Shown one piece after another: positions 44,758 through 55,163 of a stretch of 64,000 nucleotides of DNA (positions within the stretch are counted from its first letter, which is position 1; every line of letters starts with the position of its first letter). The DNA lies in contig JAHDSF010000022.1 in assembly GCA_018432935.1 (NCBI GenBank), positions 124,001 through 188,000 of the forward strand. The letters are read 5' to 3'. This DNA comes from Rhodospirillales bacterium. Lineage in GTDB: Bacteria > Pseudomonadota > Alphaproteobacteria > Rhodospirillales > Shumkoniaceae. Under the pieces are notes generated by a model. That model saw only the letters and a list, made by a program, of their open reading frames with translations, made no database searches and was not told the DNA's origin. The position numbers and the translations under genes were made by a program.

Positions 44758-45117
44758 ATGAGCGAGCGTAACGGCGATCCGCCGGCGTACTACAGGGTTC
44801 ACGTGTTCTGCTGCGTCAACGAGCGGCCGGCCGGCCATCCGAAAGGGAGCTGCGCGCGCAAAGGCGCGGTGGACCTGCGCAACTACATGAAGGCGCGGGC
44901 AAAGGAATTCGGGCTCGGAGATGTGCGCATCAATGCCTCGGGGTGCCTGGATCGGTGCGAGCTGGGACCGGTGGTGGTCGTCTATCCGGAGGGGGTTTGG
45001 TATCACTGCCGCAGCCGCGAGGATGTTGACGAGATCCTGACCGTCCACGTGCGCGATGGGGGCCGGGTCCGACGCCTGATGCTCGGTCCTGGGGACCGGG
45101 AGCCGCCGGCACTCTGA
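44758..45117 (+). CDS. Thioredoxin-like [2Fe-2S] ferredoxin
   Basis: A 119-residue protein of the shethna/NuoE-like ferredoxin type. Four cysteines fit the cluster pattern: Cys in FCCVNE, KGSCARKG, NASGCLDRCELG. Other clues are the VWYHCRSREDVDEIL end, typical of these proteins. The electron partner is unknown. Its stop shares one base with the mnmE start (TGATG), so it is coupled to the tRNA modification gene. Confidence 0.88.
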   Translation: MSERNGDPPAYYRVHVFCCVNERPAGHPKGSCARKGAVDLRNYMKARAKEFGLGDVRINASGCLDRCELGPVVVVYPEGVWYHCRSREDVDEILTVHVRDGGRVRRLMLGPGDREPPAL

Positions 45118-46415
45118 TGACCAGCAATACGATCTATGCGCTGAGCTCGGGCGCCGGCCGGGCCGGGGTTGCGGTGGTCCGGGTATCCGGCAGGGGTGCG
45201 GCGGCGGCTTGGCGGACGCTGGCGGGGAGGGATGTGCCCGAGACGCGGCGGATGGTGAGGGTGCGGCTGCACGACGGGACGAGGGCACTGGACGACGGGC
45301 TCGGGGTCTATTTTGCTGCGCCGGCGAGCTTCACGGGGGAGGACGTCGTCGAGTTTCATGTCCATGGTGGACGGGCGGTGGTCGAAGCGGTGCTGCGGAC
45401 CCTCGGGCGCTGTGAAGGGCTGCGTCCGGCCGAGCCGGGGGAGTTCACGCGGCGCGCGTTCGAAAACGGCCGTCTTGACCTGACCGCCGCCGAAGGGATA
45501 CGGGACCTCGTCGACGCCGAGACGGAGGCGCAGCGTGCCCAGGCATTGCGTCAGGCGGACGGGGCGCTGGGGCAGCTCTACGATGGCTGGCGGGCAGGCG
45601 TGGTCCGCGCCCTGGGCCTGGTCGAGGGGGCGATCGACTTCTCGGACGAGGGCCTGGAGGAGAGCCTGATCGACGAGGCGCGGGTGGTGGTCGGCGGACT
45701 GCTGCAGGAGATGCGGCGGCACATCGAGGGGGGGCGGCGGGGCGAGCGCGTGCGGGAGGGGTTCTATGTCGCCATCGTGGGCGCGCCCAACGTCGGCAAG
45801 TCGAGTCTCCTCAATCGGCTGGCCGGGCGCGAAGCGGCGATCGTGTCGGAGACGGCGGGGACGACCCGGGATGTGGTCGAGGTCCGCATGGACCTGGGGG
45901 GCTATGCGGTGACGGTGGCGGATACGGCCGGGCTGCGGGAAGCGGGGGACGCGGTCGAGCAGGAGGGGGTACGGAGGGCATTGGCCGCGGCCGCGCGGGC
46001 GGACTTGACGGTGGTGGTGGATGACGGGAGGGGGGAGAGCGGAGGGACGGAGGGGGGCCCGCGGCTGCGGGTGCGCAACAAGATCGATGTTGCGCCGGGC
46101 GGCAGGGGTGAAGGAGGGATCGGGGTATCGGCGCGGACGGGCGAGGGCATGACGGAGCTTGAGCAGGCGATCGTCCGGGAGCTGGAGAAGGAGTGGCGTT
46201 CCAGGGGAGACGAGGTGGTGTGGACACGGGAGCGGCATCGCCATGCAATCGCCGGGGCGGCAGAGGAGCTCGAAACCTTTCTGGGCGCCGCGGCGGCCGA
46301 GATCGGGGCGGAGCACTTGCGGCGGGCGGCGAGGGCGCTGGGGCGGGTGATCGGCACGGTGGACGTGGAGGACGTGCTGGATATGATCTTCCGCGAGTTC
46401 TGCATCGGGAAGTGA
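45117..46415 (+). CDS. mnmE: tRNA uridine-5-carboxymethylaminomethyl synthesis GTPase
   Basis: A 432-residue GTPase that with MnmG modifies the wobble uridine of tRNAs. The N-terminal formyl-THF-binding domain starts TIYALSSGAGRAGVAVVRVS. The G domain (about 220-370) has GAPNVGKSSLLNRL, DTAGLRE and NKID. The C terminus is FCIGK with the catalytic Cys. It is slightly shorter than the E. coli protein (454). Confidence 0.97.
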   Translation: MTSNTIYALSSGAGRAGVAVVRVSGRGAAAAWRTLAGRDVPETRRMVRVRLHDGTRALDDGLGVYFAAPASFTGEDVVEFHVHGGRAVVEAVLRTLGRCEGLRPAEPGEFTRRAFENGRLDLTAAEGIRDLVDAETEAQRAQALRQADGALGQLYDGWRAGVVRALGLVEGAIDFSDEGLEESLIDEARVVVGGLLQEMRRHIEGGRRGERVREGFYVAIVGAPNVGKSSLLNRLAGREAAIVSETAGTTRDVVEVRMDLGGYAVTVADTAGLREAGDAVEQEGVRRALAAAARADLTVVVDDGRGESGGTEGGPRLRVRNKIDVAPGGRGEGGIGVSARTGEGMTELEQAIVRELEKEWRSRGDEVVWTRERHRHAIAGAAEELETFLGAAAAEIGAEHLRRAARALGRVIGTVDVEDVLDMIFREFCIGK

Positions 46416-46418
46416 GAC

Positions 46419-48293
46419 GTGTTTCACGTGAAACAGAAGTTCGACGTCATTGTCGTTGGCGGCGGGCACGCCGGCACCGAAGCTGCTGCTGCGGCGGCGC
46501 GGATGGGCGCGCGCACGTTGCTGCTCACCCACGACCGGGACAGGATCGGGGAGATGTCGTGCAACCCGGCGATCGGGGGGCTGGCGAAGGGCCAGCTGGT
46601 GCGCGAGATCGACGCCCTCGATGGGGTGATGGCGCGGGCCATCGACCGCGCCGGCATCCAGTTCCGCATCCTTAACCGGAGCAAGGGTCCGGCGGTTTGG
46701 GGTCCGCGGGCCCAGGCCGACCGCGCTCTCTATCGGAAGGCGGTTCAGGCGCTGTTGACGGAGCAGGTCGGGCTCGAGATCGCAGAGGGTTCGGCGGAGG
46801 ACCTGATCCTCGACGGCGGGGGCAGGGCGGCCGGGGTGCGGATGGCGGGCGGAGAGGTCTTCGGCGCCGGGGCGGTCGTCATCACCTCGGGGACGTTCTT
46901 GCGCGGCCTCATTCATTGCGGGGAGGCAAGGATCCCTGGCGGGCGGGTCTGGGAGCCGCCGGCGGTGGGACTGGCGTTCACGTTGAAGCGGTTGGGCTTC
47001 GCGATGGGCCGGCTGAAGACGGGAACTCCGCCGCGGCTGGACGGACGGACCATCGGATGGGATCGGCTGGAGGCGCAGGAGGGCGACGATCCGCCGGTTC
47101 CCTTCTCGATGTTGACGACGGCGATCACCACTCCGCAAGTCGTCTGCCACATCACGGGAACGACGCCCGCGACGCACGAGATCATCCGGGCCAACCTGCA
47201 CCGGGCCCCCATGTATACGGGGCAGATCGGGTCGATCGGCCCGCGCTACTGCCCGTCGATCGAGGACAAGGTCGTGCGGTTCGCCGACCGCCAGCGGCAT
47301 CAGATCTTCCTTGAGCCGGAGGGACTGGAGGATCCTACGGTCTATCCGAACGGGATCTCGACCTCGTTGCCGCAGGACGTCCAGGTGGCGATGCTGAAGA
47401 CGATCCCGGGACTGGAAGGGGCCCGGATGGTGCGGCCCGGATACGCCATCGAGTACGATTTCATCGACCCGCGCGAGCTGAAGCCGACGCTGGAGACGCG
47501 CAAGGTCGAGGGACTGTTCCTGGCCGGGCAGATCAACGGCACCACGGGCTACGAGGAGGCTGGCGCCCTTGGACTGGTGGCGGGCGTGAATGCCGCGCTG
47601 CGGGCCGGCGGTGGTGGAGAGTTCGTGCTGGACCGGGCCGAGGCTTACGCGGGGGTGATGATCGACGACCTGGTGACGCTGGGCACCGATGAGCCGTACC
47701 GGATGTTCACCTCGCGGGCGGAGTACCGGCTCCATCTGCGAGCTGACAATGCGGATCGGCGGCTGACGGCTCGCGGAATCGGGATCGGCTGCGTGACGGC
47801 GGAGCGCGCGCGGGCCTTCGCGGCGCGGGAGGATGCGTTTCGAAGGGGAAGGGGGATTCTGGAATCGGTCTCGGCGACCCCGCGGGAGCTGGCGTCATGG
47901 GGGATCGTGGTCAATGCCGACGGGGTGCGGCGCAGCGCCTGGGCGCTGCTTGGCCATGGCACCCTCGATCTGGAGGCGCTGAAGGCGGTATGGCCGGAGG
48001 TTGCGGGGCTGGATCCTGCGATCCGCGAGACGCTGGCGATCGAGGCGCGCTACGCCCCGTACGTCGAACGCCAGAACGAGGATGTGGCCGCGTTGCGGCG
48101 GGACATCGAGCTTGCGTTGCCTGGGGATGCGGACTACGCCTCGGTGCCGGGTCTGTCGGCGGAGCTGCGAAGCAAGCTGGCGCGGGAGCGGCCCCGCCAC
48201 CTCCATGCAGCGGCGCGGATCCCGGGGATCACGCCGGCGGCGCTGGCGATCCTGGCCGGGCTGGCGAAGCGGGCGCGGCGGAACGCGGCGTGA
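46419..48293 (+). CDS. mnmG: tRNA uridine-5-carboxymethylaminomethyl synthesis enzyme
   Basis: A 624-residue FAD enzyme, partner of MnmE. The FAD site is [19 protein letters not shown] near the N terminus; [19 protein letters not shown] and [20 protein letters not shown] are hallmark blocks. It starts with GTG at 46419 and its first codons (FHVKQ) are formed by the parS palindrome. Its stop overlaps the rsmG start. Confidence 0.97.
   Translation: MFHVKQKFDVIVVGGGHAGTEAAAAAARMGARTLLLTHDRDRIGEMSCNPAIGGLAKGQLVREIDALDGVMARAIDRAGIQFRILNRSKGPAVWGPRAQADRALYRKAVQALLTEQVGLEIAEGSAEDLILDGGGRAAGVRMAGGEVFGAGAVVITSGTFLRGLIHCGEARIPGGRVWEPPAVGLAFTLKRLGFAMGRLKTGTPPRLDGRTIGWDRLEAQEGDDPPVPFSMLTTAITTPQVVCHITGTTPATHEIIRANLHRAPMYTGQIGSIGPRYCPSIEDKVVRFADRQRHQIFLEPEGLEDPTVYPNGISTSLPQDVQVAMLKTIPGLEGARMVRPGYAIEYDFIDPRELKPTLETRKVEGLFLAGQINGTTGYEEAGALGLVAGVNAALRAGGGGEFVLDRAEAYAGVMIDDLVTLGTDEPYRMFTSRAEYRLHLRADNADRRLTARGIGIGCVTAERARAFAAREDAFRRGRGILESVSATPRELASWGIVVNADGVRRSAWALLGHGTLDLEALKAVWPEVAGLDPAIRETLAIEARYAPYVERQNEDVAALRRDIELALPGDADYASVPGLSAELRSKLARERPRHLHAAARIPGITPAALAILAGLAKRARRNAA
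46420..46435. other. parS centromere site 1, perfect
   Basis: TGTTTCACGTGAAACA is an exact 16-base match to the bacterial parS consensus. It begins at the second base of the mnmG start codon. ParB, encoded 3.3 kb to the right, should bind here. It is about 14 kb from the probable origin. Confidence 0.95.
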
Positions 48294-48949
48294 GGTTTCA
48301 CGTGAAACAATCCTCCCCCTCGGCGGACGGTCCGGAGCTGCTGGAATCGCTGCGGCTACCGGCCGAAACGGTCGCCCGCCTGGGCCGCCACCTCGAGCTG
48401 CTGCGAACATGGCAGCGGCGCATCAACCTTGTGGGAGAGGGGACGCTCGGCGAGGCATGGCGGCGCCACGTTCTCGATTCGGCACAGCTCGCCCCTCATC
48501 TGCCGCCTGGTGGGGGCCGGATCGCCGACCTCGGGTCGGGGGCGGGCTTCCCCGGCCTGGTGCTGGCGATCGTCACCGGCCGCGAGATCGACCTTGTCGA
48601 GTCGGATGCGCGCAAGGCCGCCTTCCTGCGCGAGGCCGCCCGGATCTGCGCCGCGTCGGCGGTCGTCCACAACCGCCGCAGCGAGGCCCTGCCGCCGCTG
48701 CAGGCCCGCGTCGTCACCGCCAGGGCCTTGGCGCCTCTGGCGCGACTCGTCGAGCTGGCCGCTCCCCATTTGGCGCCGGAGGGTTGCTGTCTGTTCCTGA
48801 AGGGGCGGACCTGGGAACAGGAATTGACGGACTCCTGCAAAGATTGGATGATCTCGACGGAGACCTTTCCGAGCGCGTCCGATCCATCGGGCGTCATCTT
48901 GAAAGCATGGGGGATCACCCGTCGCCATGGACGCACCGGCCAAAGCTGA
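48290..48949 (+). CDS. rsmG: 16S rRNA (guanine527-N7)-methyltransferase
   Basis: A 219-residue SAM enzyme that methylates G527 of 16S rRNA. Motif I is [17 protein letters not shown], and [20 protein letters not shown] is the usual N-terminal helix. GTG at 48290 overlaps the mnmG stop (GTGA). A second GTG at 48302 inside the parS copy would be a less usual start. It overlaps parA by 23 bases. Confidence 0.94.
   Translation: MRFHVKQSSPSADGPELLESLRLPAETVARLGRHLELLRTWQRRINLVGEGTLGEAWRRHVLDSAQLAPHLPPGGGRIADLGSGAGFPGLVLAIVTGREIDLVESDARKAAFLREAARICAASAVVHNRRSEALPPLQARVVTARALAPLARLVELAAPHLAPEGCCLFLKGRTWEQELTDSCKDWMISTETFPSASDPSGVILKAWGITRRHGRTGQS
48294..48309. other. parS centromere site 2, one mismatch
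   Basis: GGTTTCACGTGAAACA matches the parS consensus at 15 of 16 positions; only the first base differs. It falls in the first codons of rsmG, giving RFHVKQ, the same place that site 1 takes in mnmG. The spacing between the two sites is 1,874 bases. Confidence 0.9.
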
Positions 48950-49730
48950 ACGGCGCACCCGGATCATCGCCATTGCCAACCAGAAGGGCGGGGTGGGCAA
49001 GACGACCACCGCGATCAACCTCGCCACCGCGATGGCCGCAGTCGAGATGTCGGTCCTGATCGTAGATCTCGACCCGCAGGGCAACGCCAGCACCGGCCTC
49101 GGCATCGAGCGGCCGTCCCGGAAGGCAAGCTCGTACGATCTGGTGATCGGCGAGGCGGCGATCGAAGACGCCGCCGTCGCGACGGCGATCCCGAAGCTGA
49201 AGATCATTCCCTCCGGGGTCGACCTTTCCGGCGCCGAAATCGAGCTGGTGGACCTGGAGCGGCGGGAGTACCGCCTGCGCGATGCGCTGTCCGGGGTCGC
49301 CGGGGCCTATGACTACGTGCTGATCGACTGCCCTCCCTCCCTGTCGCTGCTGACCGTGAACGCGCTGGTCGCCGCCGACGCGGTGCTGGTGCCGCTGCAG
49401 TGCGAGTTTTTCGCGCTCGAAGGGGTGAGCCATCTGGTGAAGACCATCGACCGCATCAAGCGGGCTTTCAATCCGCGGCTCGAGATCCAAGGTATTGTGT
49501 TGACCATGTACGATAGGCGCAATAACTTGTCCGAACTGGTCGCTGCGGACGTCCGGGCCCACTTCGGGGACAAGGTCTACGAGACGGTGATCCCGCGGAA
49601 CGTGCGGGTCTCCGAAGCACCGTCCCATGGGCGGCCGGTCCTGGTCTACGACATGATGTGCGTCGGTTCGCGGGCGTACATCCAGCTGGCAAGCGAAGTG
49701 CTCCGGCGGGAGCGGAAGGTGGCGGCGTAA
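48927..49730 (+). CDS. parA: Chromosome partitioning ATPase ParA
   Basis: A 267-residue deviant Walker ATPase. The P loop is NQKGGVGKTTTAINLA, switch regions are VDLDPQGNAST and YVLIDCPPSLSLLTVNAL. It forms gradients on the nucleoid and pulls ParB-parS complexes apart during segregation. Start inside the end of rsmG; its TAA overlaps the parB ATG. Confidence 0.97.
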   Translation: MDAPAKAERRTRIIAIANQKGGVGKTTTAINLATAMAAVEMSVLIVDLDPQGNASTGLGIERPSRKASSYDLVIGEAAIEDAAVATAIPKLKIIPSGVDLSGAEIELVDLERREYRLRDALSGVAGAYDYVLIDCPPSLSLLTVNALVAADAVLVPLQCEFFALEGVSHLVKTIDRIKRAFNPRLEIQGIVLTMYDRRNNLSELVAADVRAHFGDKVYETVIPRNVRVSEAPSHGRPVLVYDMMCVGSRAYIQLASEVLRRERKVAA

Positions 49731-50926
49731 TGGCGATCGAAGGAAAACGCAAGCTTGGCCGTGGTCTTTCGGCGCTGCTGGGCGAAGACAACGACCCGGC
49801 GGGCGAACTCGACCAGCAGCGCCTGACACGGGTGGTACCGATCGAGCATGTTCATCCCGGGCGCTTCCAGCCGCGGGTCAAGATGGACGAAGAGAGGCTG
49901 GAGGAGCTGGCGCGGTCGATCCGCGACAAGGGCATCCTGCAGCCTCTGCTGGTGCGCAGGAGTTCCGGCGACGCCAACGGATTCGAGATCATTGCCGGCG
50001 AGCGCCGCTGGCGGGCTGCCCAGCGCGCCCAGCTGCACGAGGTTCCGGTCATCATCAAGGACCTCAGCGACCGCGAAGCGCTGGAAATCGGCCTGATCGA
50101 GAACCTGCAGCGCCAGGACCTGTCGCCGCTCGAGGAGGCGGACGGATACCGCCGACTGATGGAGGAATTCGCCCACACCCAGCAGGAGCTCGCCGACGTC
50201 GTCGGCAAGAGCCGCAGTCACGTGGCGAATATGATGCGCCTGTTGAGCTTACCCGCACCAATCAAGGACATGATCGGCGCCGGGAAGCTGTCCGCCGGCC
50301 ACGCGCGGGCGCTCCTCAATGCGCCGAACCCCCTCCAGCTCGCCGAGCGGGTGGTGAAGCAGGACCTCAACGTGCGCCAGACCGAGAAGCTCGCGCAGGC
50401 CGGGCCGGGCCGCGGCGTCCGCCGCGCTCGCGAGGCGGCGGGCAAGGACGCCGACACGATGGCCCTGGAGCGGGAGCTGACTTCGCGGCTCGGGCTCAAG
50501 GTCGATATCCGCCATCTCGGTATCGGCGGGACCCTGACCATCGCCTACGACACGCTCGAGCAGCTCGACGACGTATTGCGCCGCCTCACCGGGGCCGGCG
50601 AGCCCGCCCAGGAGCCGGAGATTCCTCCCGCCCTCGACGAGGATCCGCTCGAGTCCTGGGAGGCCGAGGTCGCCAACCAGGATTCGCCGCCGCAGACCAT
50701 CGAGCAGGCGGTCGAGGCATTCGAGGCGGCCGCGCAGGACTTCTCTCCGGCCGCGCCGCAGGAGGAAGAGCCGGACAAGGCCACCGCGGAGGGGACGGGG
50801 ATCGACGACTCGTTCGATCTCGAGGACAACCCCAAGGAGGCGGGAGCCGAGGCGCCGGCGGAGGAGCCGGCCAAGGCGATGCCGCCGCGGCCAGCCCAGG
50901 GCCTGCAGCAGGAGCTCGAGGAGTAG
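49730..50926 (+). CDS. parB: Chromosome partitioning protein ParB with long acidic C-terminal tail
   Basis: A 398-residue CTP-dependent clamp that loads at parS. KRKLGRGLSALLG at the N terminus binds ParA. The CTPase domain has ERRWRAAQRAQLHEVPVII and IENLQRQDLSPLEEADGY. The HTH reads TQQELADVVGKSRSHVANMM. A dimerisation-type segment (LTIAYDTLEQLDDVLRRL) ends near residue 288; most relatives stop there. About 110 more residues rich in Glu, Pro and Ala follow. Coupled to parA by TAATG. Confidence 0.95.
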   Translation: MAIEGKRKLGRGLSALLGEDNDPAGELDQQRLTRVVPIEHVHPGRFQPRVKMDEERLEELARSIRDKGILQPLLVRRSSGDANGFEIIAGERRWRAAQRAQLHEVPVIIKDLSDREALEIGLIENLQRQDLSPLEEADGYRRLMEEFAHTQQELADVVGKSRSHVANMMRLLSLPAPIKDMIGAGKLSAGHARALLNAPNPLQLAERVVKQDLNVRQTEKLAQAGPGRGVRRAREAAGKDADTMALERELTSRLGLKVDIRHLGIGGTLTIAYDTLEQLDDVLRRLTGAGEPAQEPEIPPALDEDPLESWEAEVANQDSPPQTIEQAVEAFEAAAQDFSPAAPQEEEPDKATAEGTGIDDSFDLEDNPKEAGAEAPAEEPAKAMPPRPAQGLQQELEE

Positions 50927-50932
50927 GCTCGG

Positions 50933-51973
50933 TCAACCGCGACGACGACGGAGCCCCGCCTGGCGACCCATGGCCGCCAGCCGCAGCAGCATCCTGCCGC
51001 AGGCCGCCGCCGCTGGAACCCCCGATGACTTGCAGTCGATCTCGGCCTCGTCGAGGAGACGGAGCGCCTCGGCCAGACGATCTCCCGGCCAGTTCTGAAG
51101 CTGGCGCACGAAGGCGTCCTTCTGCTTGAAAAACACCGGCGGCTTGAGGCCTGCCACCGCCTGCTCCGCCGAGACGCCGCGGGCGATGTGGCCGGCGGCG
51201 AGGTGAAGGCGCAGGAAGTGCCGTGACACCGCCCGCACCACCGTCACCGGCGACTGCCCCTCCATCCAGGCCCGCTCAAGCGCCGTGTCGAGCGCGGGCA
51301 GGTCGCCGGCACCGACCGCCAGGGCCAACTCGTCCAGCGAAAGCGAGGCGCTGTCGCCGACGCAGGCCAGGACGTCGTCGAGACGAATCCGATCCTGGCC
51401 CCTTGCATAGAGGGCCAGCTTCTCGAGCTCGGACCGGCTCATGATGCGGTCGCCGCCGAGGTTGGCGACGAGATATGCCTTCGCGTCGGCATCAGCCTTC
51501 AGGCCATGCCCGGCCAGGACCGAATCGATGAGCGACTCCAGCCCCGCACCCTCGTCTGCATAGCAGGGCAGGGCGACCGCACGGGGGTGGGCCTCGGCCA
51601 GCTTGCGCAGGGCGGAACGTTTGGCAAGGTCTCCCGCCTCGATGACGACCAGCCCGCCCGAGGTCGCTTGCAGGGCCAGATCGAGGGCCGCGGCGATCTC
51701 GTCGCCGGCTTCGCGGACCCGGATCACCCTGCGTTCCCCGGTTGGCGACAGGGCCGCGACCTCGTCGGCGAGCAGGGGCGGGTCCTTCTTAAGCCGGTCC
51801 GCGGCCACCTCGACCACCACGAACGGATCGCGCGGGTCCCGTGCCGCCGCCGCGACGAGCCCCTGGCCACGTTCCCGGACGGCGCCGGCGTCCGGTCCGT
51901 AGGCAACGGCCGCCAGCACGCCGGCATCCGGTCGGGCGAGGAAATCGGAAAGCCGGCCGCCCTTGAGGATCAC
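50933..51973 (-). CDS. holA: DNA polymerase III delta subunit
   Basis: A 346-residue clamp-loader subunit that opens the beta clamp. It has [16 protein letters not shown] at the N terminus, VVIEAGDLAKRSALRK in the middle, and LGGDRIMSRSELEKLALY, the alphaproteobacterial HolA pattern. The GTG start overlaps the lptE stop (GTGA). It is convergent with parB, 6 bases apart. Confidence 0.93.
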   Translation of the reverse strand: MILKGGRLSDFLARPDAGVLAAVAYGPDAGAVRERGQGLVAAAARDPRDPFVVVEVAADRLKKDPPLLADEVAALSPTGERRVIRVREAGDEIAAALDLALQATSGGLVVIEAGDLAKRSALRKLAEAHPRAVALPCYADEGAGLESLIDSVLAGHGLKADADAKAYLVANLGGDRIMSRSELEKLALYARGQDRIRLDDVLACVGDSASLSLDELALAVGAGDLPALDTALERAWMEGQSPVTVVRAVSRHFLRLHLAAGHIARGVSAEQAVAGLKPPVFFKQKDAFVRQLQNWPGDRLAEALRLLDEAEIDCKSSGVPAAAACGRMLLRLAAMGRQAGLRRRRG

Positions 51974-52485
51974 GGGGCGCGCGGCCCTTCCCGCATCTGC
52001 CGGAAATAGACCGAGACCCGATTGGCGATGGTCTTGGCGAGGTCGTGCAGGACCCGCTGCCGCGCATCCTGCTCGGCGACCACGGTCGCGAAGTCGGACC
52101 TGGTGACGTTGTAGCTCGATGTCAGGGTCGCGGTGTCGGACAAGAGCGTGGGACCGTCGCCGCCATCGAGGCGGTAGGTCGCGGTGGCGATGTAGTTGGT
52201 ACGGGTCGAGAAGCCGCTCTTGGACGTCAGGATGTCGCTCTTGCGCTCGGTGACCGTGACCGCCAGCCGGTAAGGCTGGACGGCCGCGCCGCCGCGCGGG
52301 TGCATCAGCGTGGAAAGCTCGTTCCTGAGGATCTGTCCGGTGCGGTCCTCGATCGGAGCGATCTCGACCTGGGACAGATCCTCGCGGACCAGCCTCCCCT
52401 CGCGGCCGCCGTAAAGCGGCTCGAATCCGCATCCGCCCAGCACCGCCAGGGCAGCCGCGGCGAGGATGATCCTAGACGACCACAT
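51970..52485 (-). CDS. lptE: LPS-assembly lipoprotein LptE
   Basis: A 171-residue outer-membrane lipoprotein. The signal ends in the lipobox [12 protein letters not shown], and [20 protein letters not shown] and ATYRL follow, as in LptE. It plugs LptD and helps place LPS at the surface. The ATG at 52485 lies within the end of leuS (14-base overlap), the usual order leuS-lptE-holA. Confidence 0.93.
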   Translation of the reverse strand: MWSSRIILAAAALAVLGGCGFEPLYGGREGRLVREDLSQVEIAPIEDRTGQILRNELSTLMHPRGGAAVQPYRLAVTVTERKSDILTSKSGFSTRTNYIATATYRLDGGDGPTLLSDTATLTSSYNVTRSDFATVVAEQDARQRVLHDLAKTIANRVSVYFRQMREGPRAP

Positions 52486-55033
52486 TGACGATCCTGTTGG
52501 GAACGACAATGACCTTGCGGACCGACTTGCCCTCGATCGCCTTGAGCACATTGGGCACCTGAAGCGCAGCCTCCCGCACCACAGTTTCTGCGCTGTCCTT
52601 GGCAATGTCCAGCGTGCCGCGCAACTTGCCGTTGACCTGCACTGCCAGGGTGACGGTGTCCTCGGCGACCAGCGCGGCGTCCGCCTGCGGCCAGGGGGTG
52701 TCGGCGAGCAGGGTGGCGTGGCCCAGTTCCGCCCACAGCTCTTCGGCCAGATGGGGCGTCATCGGTCCGAGCAGGCGGACGATCGTCTCGACCGCGAACC
52801 GCCGCACCCAAGCGGCCCCGTCGCCGTCCTGCAGAGCCTCGACCCCGTTGGTCAGTTCGCGGACGCGCGCGATCGCCTTGTTGAAGTGAAAGCGGTCGAG
52901 ATCGTCGGAGACCGCGGCGATCGTCTTGTGGGCGAGGCGCAGCAGGGCCTCGGCCTCGGGCGACAGGCTTTCCGGCCGCGGCGCGTCGGCCGGGGGCAGG
53001 GGAGTAGCCGGATCCGCCGCCAGCCGCCACAGCCGATTCAGGTAGCGCCACGCACCCTCGATCCCGGCCTCGGTCCAGTCGAGGTCGCGGTCGGGCGGAC
53101 TGTCCGACAGCACGAACAGCCGCGCCGTATCGGCGCCGTAGGCGTCGACCGCCCGCTCCGGATCGACGACGTTCTTCTTCGATTTGCTCATCTTCTCCGA
53201 ACGGCCGACGACGGCGTCCGCGCCGGTCGCGATCTCGATCACCCGGCCATCCGCCTCGCGCCGCACGTCGGTCGGGAACAGCCACTTTCCCTCCGCGTTG
53301 CGGTACGTTTCGTGACAGATCATGCCCTGGGTCATCAGCCCGGCGAACGGCTCCTTGAAGTCGACGTATCCGCACTGCTTGAGGGCACGGGTGAAGAAGC
53401 GCGAGTAGAGAAGGTGCAGCACCGCATGCTCGATGCCCCCGATGTACTGGTCGACCGGCATCCAGTAGCGGACCTCATCCGCCTCGAAGGCGCGGTCCGA
53501 CTGCGGCGAGCAGAACCGCATGTAGTACCAGGAGGACTCGAAAAAGGTGTCGAACGTATCCGTCTCGCGCCGTGCCGGCGCGCCGCAGGTCGGACAGGCG
53601 ACGTGCTTCCAGGTCGGATGGCGATCGAGCGGGTTGCCGGAACCGGTGAAATCGACGTCCTCGGGGAGCACCACCGGCAGGTCCTTCTCGGGGACCGGCA
53701 CGATGCCGCACTTCTCGCAATGGATGACCGGGATCGGGCAACCCCAATAGCGCTGCCGCGAGACGCCCCAGTCCCGCAGGCGGTAGTTGACCGCGCCTTC
53801 GCCCATTCCCATCGCCTGCAGACGTCCGATCGCCTCGCGCTTGGCCTGATCCACGGCGAGGCCGTCGAGGAAGCCCGAGTTGATCAACACGCCGTCGCCG
53901 GTGTAGGCCTCGGTGCCGATCTCGACGCTTGCCGGATCGACTCCGGCCGGCGCCACCACGGGCACCACCGGCAGCCCGTACTTGCGGGCGAAATCGAGGT
54001 CGCGCTGATCATGGGCCGGGCAGCCGAAGATCGCCCCGGTGCCGTACTCCATCAGCACGAAGTTGGCGACATAGACCGGAAGCTCGCGCCCCTCGATGAA
54101 GGGGTGGACCACCCGCAGGCCGGTGTCGAATCCCTGCTTCTCCGCCGTCTCGATCGAGGCCTCGCTGGTGCCGAGCGCATTGCAAGCGGCGACGAAATCG
54201 GCCAGCTCCTTGGACTTGGCGGCCACCTCGAGGGCGAGCGGGTGGTTGGCGGCGATGGCGCAGAACGACGCTCCGAACAGCGTGTCGGGGCGGGTGGTGT
54301 AGACTTCCAGCCGGTCCTCCCGCCCCTTCAGGACGAAGCGGACGTGGGCCCCTTCGGAACGGCCGATCCAGTTCTCCTGCATCAGGCGGACGCGGTCGGG
54401 CCACCGTTCGAGATGGCTCAGCTCCTGCAGCAGGTCGTCGGCGAAGGCGGTGATGCGCAGGAACCATTGGGCAAGCTCGCGACGCTCGACCGGCACGCCC
54501 GAACGCCAGCCCTTGCCGTCGATCACCTGCTCGTTGGCGAGCACCGTGTGCTCGACCGGGTCCCAGTTGACCGTCGAGCGCTTGCGGTAGACCAGGCCTT
54601 CCTTGAGGAAGCCGAGGAACATTTTCTGCTCGTGCCGGTAGTAGTCCGGCTCGCAGGTCGCAACCTCACGGCGCCAGTCATACGAGAAGCCCATCGTCTT
54701 GAGCTGCCGGCGCATGGTGGCGATGTTGTCGCGGGTCCAGGCGGCGGGCGCGACCCGGTTGGCCATGGCCGCGTTCTCGGCTGGCAGGCCGAACGCGTCC
54801 CATCCCATCGGATGGAGGACGTTGTAGCCCTTGGCGCGCCAGTAGCGGGCGGTGACGTCGCCCAGCGTATAGTTCCGCACGTGACCCATGTGGATCCGGC
54901 CCGACGGATACGGGAACATCTCGAGCACGTAGTACTTGGGGCGGGCCGGATCGGGCGCGACCTCGAACGTGCCGCGCGTCGCCCAGATTTCCTGCCACTT
55001 ACGCTCCGTCTCTTTGAAATTGTAGCGTTTCAT
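52472..55033 (-). CDS. leuS: Leucyl-tRNA synthetase
   Basis: An 853-residue class I synthetase. The HIGH motif is HMGHVRN in [15 protein letters not shown], the KMSKS motif is [11 protein letters not shown], and the CP1 editing domain lies between (about 220-420). The C-terminal domain ends NRIVNVVV. Complete. A 130-base gap separates it from the DUF3576 gene. Confidence 0.98.
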   Translation of the reverse strand: MKRYNFKETERKWQEIWATRGTFEVAPDPARPKYYVLEMFPYPSGRIHMGHVRNYTLGDVTARYWRAKGYNVLHPMGWDAFGLPAENAAMANRVAPAAWTRDNIATMRRQLKTMGFSYDWRREVATCEPDYYRHEQKMFLGFLKEGLVYRKRSTVNWDPVEHTVLANEQVIDGKGWRSGVPVERRELAQWFLRITAFADDLLQELSHLERWPDRVRLMQENWIGRSEGAHVRFVLKGREDRLEVYTTRPDTLFGASFCAIAANHPLALEVAAKSKELADFVAACNALGTSEASIETAEKQGFDTGLRVVHPFIEGRELPVYVANFVLMEYGTGAIFGCPAHDQRDLDFARKYGLPVVPVVAPAGVDPASVEIGTEAYTGDGVLINSGFLDGLAVDQAKREAIGRLQAMGMGEGAVNYRLRDWGVSRQRYWGCPIPVIHCEKCGIVPVPEKDLPVVLPEDVDFTGSGNPLDRHPTWKHVACPTCGAPARRETDTFDTFFESSWYYMRFCSPQSDRAFEADEVRYWMPVDQYIGGIEHAVLHLLYSRFFTRALKQCGYVDFKEPFAGLMTQGMICHETYRNAEGKWLFPTDVRREADGRVIEIATGADAVVGRSEKMSKSKKNVVDPERAVDAYGADTARLFVLSDSPPDRDLDWTEAGIEGAWRYLNRLWRLAADPATPLPPADAPRPESLSPEAEALLRLAHKTIAAVSDDLDRFHFNKAIARVRELTNGVEALQDGDGAAWVRRFAVETIVRLLGPMTPHLAEELWAELGHATLLADTPWPQADAALVAEDTVTLAVQVNGKLRGTLDIAKDSAETVVREAALQVPNVLKAIEGKSVRKVIVVPNRIVNVVV

Positions 55034-55163
55034 TTCCGTCCATGCGCCAAGAGCCGCGCGTCCCGCGGCCGGTTGCCCGATTAAAAGACATCCGGGCCCT
55101 TGTCAATGGAGAGCCCCCCGCACCCGGGGAGCGCCGGCAGGAACTTGGCCGTCGGAATCCCGG

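Noticed and set aside
45003-47735. A 910-residue open frame on the minus strand across mnmE and mnmG
   Set aside because: It is a Pro/Arg/His-rich shadow of two well-recognised genes.
52466-55084. An 872-residue open frame on the plus strand opposite leuS
   Set aside because: It is antisense to the intact leucyl-tRNA synthetase, is very rich in Arg, Asp, Gly and His and has no family motif. Such frames come from high G+C at third codon positions.
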